From: Cereibacter_A sp052244495 | GTDB lineage: Bacteria > Pseudomonadota > Alphaproteobacteria > Rhodobacterales > Rhodobacteraceae | Assembly: GCA_052244495.1 (NCBI GenBank) | Contig: JBQPXH010000009.1 | Length of the DNA stretch: 64,000 bases | Reading direction: 5' to 3' (one strand) | In this document: positions 1-8,060 of the stretch, one piece after another | Layout: each line of letters begins with the position of its first letter | How positions within the stretch are numbered: the first letter of the stretch is position 1 | The notes under the pieces: model-generated | Seen by the model: the letters and a program-made list of their open reading frames with translations, nothing else | Told to the model about the DNA's origin: nothing | Databases searched by the model: none | Position numbers and translations under genes: made by a program

Positions 1-2
1 CC

Positions 3-293
3 CGCAAGTGCCATGACGCCATCGCTGCCCGGGGCGCCGACGCGTTCGTCGGGCGGTCCTTCCACTGGAAGGCCCGCCTGTCCTCACTCCCGCCCCGCAA
101 GAACGCCAAGCCTTGGAAACCCGACACCGCCGGTGCGATCGCCCGCAACGAAATCCTGCGGACATCAAAGCGCGTCGGTCGGACCATCCGGCGACGATGG
201 AGCGGCTACCACCGCCGAAGCCGCGCAGAGACGAAGATGCACTGCGTCAAGCTGTTGGGCCAGCGACTGTCCGCCAGGGACTTGTGGCCGTGA
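3..293 (+). pseudogene. IS5-family transposase, C-terminal fragment
   Basis: Frame 3 is open from the window edge to a TGA at 291-293 and encodes the C-terminal part of an IS5-type (IS427-like) transposase. Visible family signatures are a PRKNAKPWKP segment, GAIARNE, RRWSGYHRRSRAETKMHC and KLLGQRLSAR. In intact relatives the protein continues for about 30-40 more residues (a DRQVAE...LNGFTALG tail). Here the homology stops at about base 280 and IS256-type sequence begins, so the element was cut by insertion or deletion. The catalytic half lies left of the window or is lost. Not functional. Confidence 0.8.
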
Positions 294-1179
294 TCCCGAA
301 GGCCTACGTCCCAGGCGTCTCGACGCGGTCGGTCGACGATCTGGTGACGGAGCGCCCGCGACATGTCCAAGAGCCAGGTCAGTCGGCTCCGCGCCGAGAT
401 CGACGAGCGGGTGAATGCCTTCCTTGCTCGGCCTCTGGAGGGCGCATGGTCCTACCTGTGGCTCGACGCAACTTACGTGAAGGTGCGGGAGGGCGCGCGG
501 ATCACCAGCCGCGCCGTGATAATCGCCGTCGTTGTCAACGAGGACGGCAAGCGGGAAGTGCTGGGCGTCGGACCCGGTCCCTCCGAGGTTGATACGTTCT
601 GGACCGAGTTCCTGCGCAGCCTCGCTGACCGTGGCCTGCACGGCGTGAGTCTGGTAATTGCTGACGACCACAAGGGCCTGAGGGCGGCTGCGCGCCGGGT
701 CTTCAAGTGACCCACCAGAGGTGCCGCATTCACTGGATGCGAAACGCGCTGATTCACGCCCCGGCCAAGCAGCGCACTGCGGTCGCAGCGATGCTGAAGA
801 CGATCTTCGCCGATGAGACCAAGGTCGAGGTCGAAGCCCAGTGGGACATCGTGGCGACGCGCTGCGCGAGAAGCAGCTCAAGCTTGGCGACTTGATGGAC
901 AGCTCCCGCGACGACGTGCTGGCCTACATGTCGTTCCCCCGAGAACATTGGGCCCAGATCGCCTCGACAAACCCACTGGAACGGGTGAACCGCGAGGCGA
1001 AGCGGCGGTCGGATGTCATCGGCATCTTCCCCAACGACGAGGCCATCGTCCACCTCGTCGGCGCGCTGATGCTCGAGACCAATGACGAGTGGGCAGTCGC
1101 GCGGCGATACATGAGCCTTGAAACGCTCGCCCGCGTAACCAACAATTCTAACGTTAGGCCGCCCGCTGTGGCCGCCTGA
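284..1179 (+). pseudogene. IS256 (mutator)-family transposase, frameshifted and 5'-truncated
   Basis: Three reading frames together rebuild the C-terminal two thirds of an IS256-type DDE transposase: AVIPKAYVPGVSTRSVDDLV (frame 2), then MSKSQVSRL...LDATYVKVREG...VIADDHKGLRAA (363-706), then a stretch around HQRCRIHWMRNALIH (from 707), then REKQLKLGDLMD...TNPLERVNRE to the stop at 1177-1179. The breaks fall near 355, 706 and 850. The first Asp (LDATY), second Asp (ADDHKG) and the Glu (PLERVNRE) of the catalytic triad are still visible, but in different frames, so no working enzyme can be made. The N-terminus is missing, replaced by the IS5 fragment. Confidence 0.88.
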
Positions 1180-1560
1180 TCAAGCCCTGACCTCTCCAAG
1201 GGTAGGCGCTCTTACACCATCCGCCCGGGACACTATCGCGTCTACAAGTCTCCGGCCACGGCGGCATAGCCGTCGTCGTCGCGAGAGCGTCGGAGCGAAG
1301 GGAGGCAAGGAGCGGTTTGGCGCCACCGTCGTGAGACGGGATCAGGAGAACCAGGCTGCAACAAAGTGCCTTCGAGCACATCGACCTGCGCCTGCGGCGG
1401 AGGTGTGACCACGTTTGTTCGACTCTCGGACGTCTGTTAGCAAGGATGTACGGCGACGCGGCGGCGCTTTGAATGAAACCTGGAAGGTTCTGCGATGGGT
1501 TTGCGAAAGTTCACAACGCCACGGCCACTCACCTCACGCAATCAAGTTCTGAGGTCCGCC
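1180..1560. other. IS256 3' end and gene-free stretch
   Basis: The first 50 or so bases after the transposase remnant include CTTACACCATCCGCCCGGGA (1211-1230). This resembles the terminal inverted repeat style of Rhodobacter IS256-group elements and probably marks the right end of the element. From about 1235 to 1560 no coding sequence, RNA gene or strong hairpin was seen. Confidence 0.45.
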
Positions 1561-2073
1561 ATGAAGGTCATGCAACTGAACGAGACTGGCCACTTCGTCG
1601 GGATCGAGGAGGCCGACGAGAGCCCGCTCGAGCGCGGCGTCTTCCTGATCCCCGCGGGCTGCATCGAGGCGCCGGATCCCGATCCGCCGGCAGGCTCGCG
1701 CGCCCGCTGGACCGGGGCCGGCTGGGTCTACGAGCCGCTGCCCGCCGGCGTGGAGGACGGGGCGGAGACCCCTGCGGCCGACCCTGACCCCGGCCCCGAG
1801 GAGATCCTCGCCGGCGTGGCCCGCGCGGTGCGGGCCCATCTCGATGCCGCGGCAAGAGCGCTGCGGTATGACAGCATCGCCTCGGCGGTGAGCTATGCCG
1901 ATGAACCGGCAGTGCCGCAGTACCAGGCCGAGGGCCGGGCGTTCCGGAGCTGGCGCTCGCTGGTCTGGGAGCGCTGCTATGAGCTTCTGGCCGAGGTCGA
2001 GGCCGGCACCCGGGCGCCGATGACCGCCGAGGCGGTGATCGCCGAACTGCCGGTGCTGCAGCTCGGCCCCTAA
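1561..2073 (+). CDS. phage tail fibre assembly-like protein
   Basis: A 170-residue ORF. The ATG at 1561 is preceded by GAGG at 1551-1554; an in-frame ATG at 1495 would add 22 unlike residues. The N-terminal part (MKVMQLNETGHFVGIEEADE, then a Pro/Asp-rich linker and an RWTGAGWVYEPLP segment) has the look of tail-fibre assembly/chaperone proteins that follow Mu- or lambda-type tail fibre genes, where a short W-containing motif closes a variable N-domain. The helical C-terminal half (VARAVRAHLDAAARALRYDS...) fits the same class. No other tail gene is present, so it is an isolated prophage leftover. The next reading frame begins directly at its stop. The family call is by resemblance. Confidence 0.5.
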   Translation: MKVMQLNETGHFVGIEEADESPLERGVFLIPAGCIEAPDPDPPAGSRARWTGAGWVYEPLPAGVEDGAETPAADPDPGPEEILAGVARAVRAHLDAAARALRYDSIASAVSYADEPAVPQYQAEGRAFRSWRSLVWERCYELLAEVEAGTRAPMTAEAVIAELPVLQLGP

Positions 2074-2535
2074 GCAGTCTTTGACGCGAGCAAGGTCAGC
2101 GGGCGGAACTTCGGCGTCGACCCGCAACGGCCGGGGCGGTTCAACCTGACCACGCTGGAGCCGATGCTGGAGGACCTGCACAGCCGGCTCGCCGGCGTGA
2201 TCGTCGAATGCCTGGACTGGGCCGACTTCCTCGCCCGCTACGATCGGCCCGAGACGCTGTTCTACCTGGACCCGCCGTACTGGGGCTCCGAGACCGACTA
2301 CGGCCGCGGCCTGTTCCGGCGCGAGGACTTCGGCCTGATGGCCGAGCGGCTGGCCCGGCTGCAGGGCCGGTTCCTGCTGTCGATCAATGACGTGCCCGAG
2401 GTGCGCGCGATCTTCGGCCGGTTCCGGATCGCAGAGGTGACGACCACCTATTCGATCAGCGGCAGCGCCAGGGGCAACGGCGCCGCCCGGCCGGAGCTGC
2501 TGGTCTCGAACTGGGACATCGGCGATCCCGGCTGA
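2074..2535 (+). pseudogene. DNA adenine methylase (Dam/D12 class), N-terminally truncated
   Basis: Open from immediately after the TAA at 2071-2073 to TGA at 2533-2535, in the same frame as the preceding gene. The translation runs NFGVDPQRPGRFNLTTLEPM...LDWADFLARYDRPETLFYLDPPYWG...LLSINDVPEVR...TTYSISG. The DPPY catalytic motif IV of D12-class N6-adenine methylases is intact. The N-terminal FxGxG SAM-binding motif and roughly the first half are missing. A product could only start at an internal ATG (2164), lacking the SAM motif, so it is a fragment. Probably phage-derived, joined to the tail gene by deletion. Confidence 0.8.
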
Positions 2536-3073
2536 GGAAGGTGCCGCGGGCGGAGCGATCAGCCCGCGGCGGCCTTGGCAGAGTATGAGGCCCCGCGTCC
2601 GGCGCCGCGACGCTTACGCCGGATGAGGGGCGGGATCCGTGGGCATATTGACGCGGGGCGGACAGGTCGGGCGGGAAGCCGCCTGACGGTAGCGCGACGG
2701 CTCGCGGCCGCGATGTGCATCATACTGCCGTAGCAAAGTCAGTGTCGCTGAATGAGGCAAAAGAGCGAGTGGCCGTTTAACGTGCTTCGGCCTTGGAACC
2801 TCGGCGGAGGGCGGTTAGGCCGACATCATCGCCCCCTCACAGGCCGGCACTTCTATATCTTGACACTTCATCGAGCCGTCGACCGGACTTCAAGCGAGCG
2901 CGATTGGCTTTCATCGTGGGGTGACAACGGGAACACGGCTCGCCCCAAAGCTGTGGACGCGTTTGGGCCGCCTCGATACATTCCGTCGCGTGAGTCTCAA
3001 GCTTGGTGACTTAGCAAGCAGCTTTTCGCCAAGGCGAGCGTTGGGTGAAACGAAGTGAATCGGAGAGCATACA
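2536..3073. other. intergenic stretch with base-composition change
   Basis: No supported gene. An 85-codon ORF (2752-3009) has no recognisable domain, no good ribosome site and a composition like its other frames. TTGACA at 2860-2865 could be a -35 box, but no convincing -10 follows at the right distance. GC-rich DNA gives way here to the more A+T-rich DNA of the next gene, so the left edge of a transferred segment probably lies in this interval. Confidence 0.4.
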
Positions 3074-5725
3074 ATGCAAAACATCGACTGGCCCGACGTA
3101 AGCGAAATTCGATCGGAAAGCGACGTTGAGCAGAAGATCCTCTATCAACTAATTACCACGCCCATGCCGATGGGGCTTGGCTTCCCGACGCAAGGTGTCT
3201 TCACCAAATCAAATATTAAGAGCCTTCCGATCGGCAAGGGTCAAACTAAAAAAAATTATTATCCCGACTACCTGTTTGTGCATTCTGGGCTACCGCTGCT
3301 CGTCGTTGAAGCAAAGGCTCCTGGAGGGGATTTGGAGGAAGCTCTCCGGGAAGCGAGGCTCTATGCTGCAGAATTGAACGCCAAGTTCCCGCCTACAGTG
3401 GATCCTACCAAATTTGTACTCGCGTCTGACGGTATCCGTCTCTTGGCAGGAACATGGAATTGCCAAGATGCGATCTTCGATTTGAAAATCGCCAGTTGTA
3501 CACCGGCAGATCAAAAATTTTCGGAGTTTCTTGCGGAATACGGGTTCGGCGCTCTTAGTAGATGGTGCAATGAAGCTCTCTCCTTCGTTCGCCCTCAGAG
3601 ATACTGGAAGCCGCGAAAAATGGTTGGAGGGCTCGCCGCGCAGTCCGAGGAGGTCGGGCTAAACTCATTTGGAAATACGATTAAGTCCGACTTCCGCGGC
3701 GTCTTCGACCCCACAACTCTAGATGAAAGGAATAGGATAGCCGAGGAGTGTTACATCCCATCAAGGAGGAGAGAGCGGTATGTCGATTCAATTGACAGGA
3801 CGTTTCGGGCCATCATAGCGCCATCAGAACGAAATACGTGTCCGATCGAAGATACCTCTCGGCCAGATGCAATAATTTCTAAGCTTAGAAAAGGCGTCGC
3901 GCTAACCAATCAAGTTCTATTGCTCATCGGAGCTGCGGGCGCAGGCAAAACCACATTTGTTGATCATCTTCGGGTGAAAGCGCTTCCTCGCGAACTAAGA
4001 AATTCGACGCGCTGGGTTCATATCAACATGAACGCGGCCCCTGTCGGCAAGGAAGAAATCTACCCGTGGCTGCGCATCCAGCTGGCCAAAGGCCTAAGAG
4101 CCGCTTGCCAGAATGTCGATTTCGATGAACTTGAGACGATAAGAAAGATATTCAAGCGGGAAGTTGAAGCCTTTCGCAAAGGGGTCGGGCGGCTCTATGA
4201 GGCGAATCAAGAGCGTTATAATGAAAAGCTTGCGGATGAGTTGTCGCGGCTCCTAAGCGATGAGCATGCCAAGACCCAGGCATACTGCGAGTATGTCTCA
4301 GGGTCGTTTTCGGCACTTATTGTGATCGTTCTTGATAACTGCGATAAACGCCTGCTTGAAGAGCAGTTGCTGATGTTCGAAGCCGCTCAATGGTTGCGAT
4401 CTGAGTTTCGGGCGATGGTTTTCTTGCCTCTACGGGAAGAAACGTACGACAACAACCTAAGCGTCCCCCCGTTGGATACCGCACTAAAAGATCTCGCGTT
4501 CCGTATTGAAGCGCCACGCTTCGATCTAATTCTTCAGTCTCGGATAGACCTGGCGATCAAAGAGCTCAATCAAGATCCACGCAGGCGATTCACGTATGAT
4601 TTGCCGAATTCAATGCGCGTCAATTACACGGCTGCCGACAAAGTTTCATATTTACGGTCGATAATGAGGTCCGTCTTCGACGCGAACGCAAACGTGCGTC
4701 GCCTGCTGATCGGGTTGTCCGGACGGAACATGCGGAGAGCCATGGAGATATTTCTAGATTTTTGCTCCAGCGGACACATCTCTGAGGACTATATCGTAAA
4801 GATGGTGCAGTCCAATGGAGCGTATGCGTTGCCCATTTCTTTGGTGAGTCGCGTTCTGCTGAGATCAAAGAGGCGTTACTATGACAGTGATCAATCCTAC
4901 GTTGTGAACCTCTTTGGTGCTGAGATAGATGATATTAGGCCTCATCTCTTCGTTCGACTTATGATCCTAAGGCACCTTTCAGAAATTTCCCCGAGAGGAA
5001 AGGGCCCTAGAATAAGAGGCTACGCTCGAGTTGGAGACATGTTTCCGCTGCTAGCAAAACAGGGGGCGATTGAAGAGGTGGTTCTACGAGAAGTAAATTA
5101 TCTTGCTTCCCGCCACTGCATAATCAGCGAAGATTTTCGTATAGCCGACATTTCGGCCATTGATCTGATAACAATCAGCCCCGCGGGCCGAACACATCTC
5201 CAGATGCTTTCAAACGTTCACTACATTGCAGCCGTAGCTGAGGACTTATGGTTTCGGTCAGAGGCCGCCGCACGATCGGTAGCTGAGCGAATCAAGGACC
5301 GCGAGGCCCATTTCCAGCCATGGACAGTTGCTCGAAACGCGCGATCTGCGGTCGCGGAGATGCAAGCGGCAAGGAATGAAGACCTAAGCACCTACACCGA
5401 TCTTTTCGATGATCCAGAGATGTCCACGTTGATCGAATTCATTGGTGCCGAAAAGAGCGTAAAAGAATTCGAGGGGGAAATTGCGGGAAGGTGGGCTTGG
5501 GTTCCAGAGAAGTTTCCGCCAGGCCGCACTTTCCCAGGGATCGTCACCAATAAAGTCCCGTATGGTCTCTTCGTCGACCTAGAGCCAGGGATCACCGGTC
5601 TCTTGCACGTGAGCAAAGCTGCCGACTTGGTCGCGCGCAGCCAGATAGGTGATGAAATTTCGGTGAAGGTGCTCTCAATCGATATGCTTGAGAAGAAAGT
5701 AGAATTAAGTTCCGGTGAGCAATAG
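3074..5725 (+). CDS. PD-(D/E)XK nuclease-P-loop NTPase-S1 protein, candidate antiphage defence
   Basis: 883 residues; ATG preceded by GGAGAGC (3062-3068). Residues about 15-130 look like the type I restriction HsdR-N nuclease fold: YYPDY at 62-66 and VVEAK at 77-81 give the PD...ExK active site. Residues about 280-480 form a P-loop NTPase core: Walker A GAAGAGKTT (286-294), a Walker B-like LIVIVLDNCD (415-424), and an FLPLREE segment near 450-456 as in STAND/AAA NTPases. A long helical region follows. The last 70 or so residues (PGIVTNKVPYGLFVDL...GLLHVSK...VELSS) are an S1 RNA-binding domain. Codon use is clearly A+T-richer than neighbours. It sits alone between prophage/IS debris and core genes. 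The fold assignments come from motifs. The defence role is inference from architecture and setting. Confidence 0.75.
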   Translation: MQNIDWPDVSEIRSESDVEQKILYQLITTPMPMGLGFPTQGVFTKSNIKSLPIGKGQTKKNYYPDYLFVHSGLPLLVVEAKAPGGDLEEALREARLYAAELNAKFPPTVDPTKFVLASDGIRLLAGTWNCQDAIFDLKIASCTPADQKFSEFLAEYGFGALSRWCNEALSFVRPQRYWKPRKMVGGLAAQSEEVGLNSFGNTIKSDFRGVFDPTTLDERNRIAEECYIPSRRRERYVDSIDRTFRAIIAPSERNTCPIEDTSRPDAIISKLRKGVALTNQVLLLIGAAGAGKTTFVDHLRVKALPRELRNSTRWVHINMNAAPVGKEEIYPWLRIQLAKGLRAACQNVDFDELETIRKIFKREVEAFRKGVGRLYEANQERYNEKLADELSRLLSDEHAKTQAYCEYVSGSFSALIVIVLDNCDKRLLEEQLLMFEAAQWLRSEFRAMVFLPLREETYDNNLSVPPLDTALKDLAFRIEAPRFDLILQSRIDLAIKELNQDPRRRFTYDLPNSMRVNYTAADKVSYLRSIMRSVFDANANVRRLLIGLSGRNMRRAMEIFLDFCSSGHISEDYIVKMVQSNGAYALPISLVSRVLLRSKRRYYDSDQSYVVNLFGAEIDDIRPHLFVRLMILRHLSEISPRGKGPRIRGYARVGDMFPLLAKQGAIEEVVLREVNYLASRHCIISEDFRIADISAIDLITISPAGRTHLQMLSNVHYIAAVAEDLWFRSEAAARSVAERIKDREAHFQPWTVARNARSAVAEMQAARNEDLSTYTDLFDDPEMSTLIEFIGAEKSVKEFEGEIAGRWAWVPEKFPPGRTFPGIVTNKVPYGLFVDLEPGITGLLHVSKAADLVARSQIGDEISVKVLSIDMLEKKVELSSGEQ

Positions 5726-6377
5726 GATCCGACTCTCTTAGGATCAAAGTGTTGGGACGAGGAGCATGATGCCTTTCGATCGGCGTACTGGCGCAAAGCT
5801 GACGATAGAATTGGCCTAACGATGATAAGGATGGCGATAATCGGGCGCGTCCTGCAGGTCGGCCCACGCGCTTTCCCTGGTGCGGCGTCGCTTAAAAATC
5901 ACCGAAGCGAACGGCAGACAGTGCTGCTCCGGTTTCTCGCTGCGCTATTCGCGGGCGACCGGCTCGGCGAACGTGGCGAACAAGGCTGACTGGCTGGCAC
6001 GCGTTGCTCTTTACGCTCCTCCTCCTGGCGCTGTGGCCAGCGGCAGAATGATGACGGCTGCGGCATTCGTGACGGCCGCTAGGTTCGGCCACGTGAGCTG
6101 CTGCGGGGTGCGCGGTAGCTGACCAAAGATGATTCCGCGGCAACAGCCCTGCTGCAGGTTCTCGTGTCCCGCACTGCAGGTCTTCGTGTCCCGCTACAAC
6201 ACCCACACACACCCGTCTTGTCCACAGGAGATTCATGCGAAAGGTCTTTACAGGCTTTCGCTTTGTGCACACCATATCTAGTATGGGCGTCGGTTAGCAG
6301 CGCCGTCTGTTGCCGCATACCCTGCCCCTTGTGGCGGATTTCCTGCCGCAGGCGGTTCAAAGACGAGGCACCGGCCC
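5726..6377. other. 652-base gene-free stretch
   Basis: No supported coding sequence on either strand; the apparent ORFs have no family features and overlap each other. A short duplication is visible (CTCGTGTCCCGCACTGCAGG, then CTTCGTGTCCCGCTACAAC, about 6156-6200). A minimal ORF begins at an ATG near 6235 behind a CAGGAGATTC sequence but runs only about 20 codons. This interval probably includes the right boundary of the defence-gene segment and the promoter of the ybjN-like gene. Confidence 0.4.
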
Positions 6378-6881
6378 ATGTCGCTTTCAGAGACCTATCT
6401 GTCCTCGGACGACATCCATCCGATCGACATCGTCGAGACACTCGCCGAGCATCACGACTGGGAGTTCGACCGCGTGACCGAGGACCAGATCGCCATGGCG
6501 GTCGAAGGGCAGTGGCGCACCTATTCCCTGACGCTCGCCTGGTCGCCCAAGGACGAGACGCTCCGCCTTATCTGCACCTTCGAGATGGAGCCGCCGACCC
6601 ACCGCATGGCGGAACTCCACGACGTGCTCAACAGGTGCAACGACATGGTCTGGACCGGCGCCTTCACCTACTGGAGCGACCAGAAGCTGATGGTATGGCG
6701 TTACGGGCTGCTGCTCTCGGGTGGACAGACGGCGACAGCCGAGCAGATCGACCGGCTCATCGCGTCTGCCGTCACCGCCAGCGAGCGCTTCTACCCCGCC
6801 TTCCAGATGGTGGCCTGGGCCGAGCGTCCAGCAGCCGAGGCGATGAATGTCGCCATTGCGGAGGCCTACGGCCGCGCCTAG
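6378..6881 (+). CDS. YbjN-domain protein
   Basis: 167 residues, start ATG 6378. The sequence (IDIVETLAEHHDWEF...VEGQWRTYSLTLAW...LRLICTFEMEPP...LNRCNDMVWTGAFTYW) matches the YbjN fold, a small alpha/beta domain shared with type III secretion chaperone-like proteins. In alphaproteobacteria such genes commonly sit directly upstream of proC, as here (28-base gap). The biochemical role is unknown; E. coli YbjN influences motility and stress responses. No signal peptide; cytoplasmic. Confidence 0.8.
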   Translation: MSLSETYLSSDDIHPIDIVETLAEHHDWEFDRVTEDQIAMAVEGQWRTYSLTLAWSPKDETLRLICTFEMEPPTHRMAELHDVLNRCNDMVWTGAFTYWSDQKLMVWRYGLLLSGGQTATAEQIDRLIASAVTASERFYPAFQMVAWAERPAAEAMNVAIAEAYGRA

Positions 6882-6909
6882 TCTTTCCCCGGCAGAGACG
6901 GGGGAACGG

Positions 6910-7731
6910 ATGGATCTTGCGGATCTTGGCCGCCGGGGGCTGGTGCTGCTCGGCTGCGGGAAGATGGGCTCGGCGATGCTCGAAGGGTGGCTGGGCCGGG
7001 GGCTGGCGCTTTCGGGGGTCTGGGTGTCGGATCCGAGGCCCTCGGACTGGCTGAAGTCGCTGGCGGGGCGCGGCCTCCACTTGAACGAGGCGTTGCCCGA
7101 TGCCCCGGCCGTGGTGCTCGTCGCGGTCAAGCCGCAGATGATGGCCGAGGCGCTGCCGGGGCTTGCGGCCCTGGGGGGCGGCGACACGCTCTTCCTGACG
7201 GTCGCGGCGGGGACGCCGATCTCCCACTATGAGCGCACCCTCGGAGCCGGCACGCCTGTGATCCGGGCCATGCCGAACACGCCTGCAGCCGTCGGGCGCG
7301 GGATCACCGCCATCGTCGGCAACGCAAATGCGAGCGACAGGCAGATGGCCCTCGCCGAGGGCCTCCTTTCGGCGGTGGGACAGGTGGTGAGACTGGAGGG
7401 CGAGCACCAGATGGACGCGGTCACGGCCGTCTCCGGCTCGGGCCCGGCCTATGTGTTTCATCTCATCGAGGCTCTTGCCGCGGCCGGCGAGGCCGAGGGG
7501 CTTGGCCCCGAGCTTGCCATGACACTCGCGCGCGCCACGGTGACCGGGGCGGGCGAGCTTGCCCGCCGTGCGCCCGAGAGCGCAAGCCAGCTCCGCATCA
7601 ACGTGACCTCGCCGGGCGGGACCACCGCTGCGGCGCTTGACGTGCTGATGGACCCCGAGACCGGCATGCCGCCGCTCTTGCGCCGGGCGGTCAAGGCGGC
7701 CGCCGACCGCGGGAGGGAGCTCGGCCGATGA
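6910..7731 (+). CDS. proC: pyrroline-5-carboxylate reductase
   Basis: 273 residues. Reduces 1-pyrroline-5-carboxylate to L-proline with NAD(P)H, the last step of proline synthesis. The dinucleotide-binding motif LLGCGKMGSAM lies at about residues 13-23, VAVKPQ at 71-76, RAMPNTPA at about 119-126, and the substrate/dimer segment AVSGSGPAYVF at 173-183; the C-terminal LRINVTSPGGTTAAAL is diagnostic. The ATG at 6910 follows GGGGGAACGG; upstream in-frame starts would overlap the ybjN-like gene. Its stop overlaps the next start (ATGA at 7728-7731), so it is translationally coupled to csaA. Confidence 0.95.
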   Translation: MDLADLGRRGLVLLGCGKMGSAMLEGWLGRGLALSGVWVSDPRPSDWLKSLAGRGLHLNEALPDAPAVVLVAVKPQMMAEALPGLAALGGGDTLFLTVAAGTPISHYERTLGAGTPVIRAMPNTPAAVGRGITAIVGNANASDRQMALAEGLLSAVGQVVRLEGEHQMDAVTAVSGSGPAYVFHLIEALAAAGEAEGLGPELAMTLARATVTGAGELARRAPESASQLRINVTSPGGTTAAALDVLMDPETGMPPLLRRAVKAAADRGRELGR

Positions 7732-8060
7732 TCTCCTACGACGACTTCTCCAGGGTCGACATCCGCGTCGGACGCATCACCCGCGCCGAGCCCTTTCCCG
7801 AAGCGAGGAAGCCCGCGCTGAAGCTCTGGGTCGATTTCGGCGGCGAGATCGGCGAGAAGCGGTCATCGGCGCAGATCACGCGCCATTACGAGCCCGAGCG
7901 CCTCGTCGGGCGGCAGGTGCTCGCGGTGGTGAACTTCCCGCCACGCCAGATCGGCAAGGTGCTCTCGGAAGTTCTGGTCCTGGGCGTACCCGATGACGCG
8001 GGCGAGGTGGTCCTGATCGGGCCGGACCAGGACGTGCCCCTCGGAGGACGCCTCTATTGA
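7728..8060 (+). CDS. csaA: CsaA-like tRNA-binding protein
   Basis: 110 residues, a single OB-fold tRNA-binding domain as in CsaA and the C-terminus of methionyl-tRNA synthetases. Characteristic segments are FSRVDIRVGRI near the start, KPALKLWVDFG, SSAQITRHY, VGRQVLAVVNFPP and SEVLVLGVP. CsaA has been described as a secretion-linked chaperone and as a tRNA-like binder; the exact role is unsettled. The ATG overlaps proC by 4 bases and the stop overlaps the TTG start of the next gene, so the three form one operon. Confidence 0.88.
   Translation: MISYDDFSRVDIRVGRITRAEPFPEARKPALKLWVDFGGEIGEKRSSAQITRHYEPERLVGRQVLAVVNFPPRQIGKVLSEVLVLGVPDDAGEVVLIGPDQDVPLGGRLY

Noticed and set aside
2752..3009. 85-codon ORF upstream of the 883-codon gene, considered as an antitoxin-like partner
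   Set aside because: No ribosome site, no recognised fold, and no overlap or coupling with the next gene.
6164..7054. 296-codon ORF overlapping the ybjN-like gene and proC
   Set aside because: Out of frame with two well-supported genes; Arg-rich shadow.
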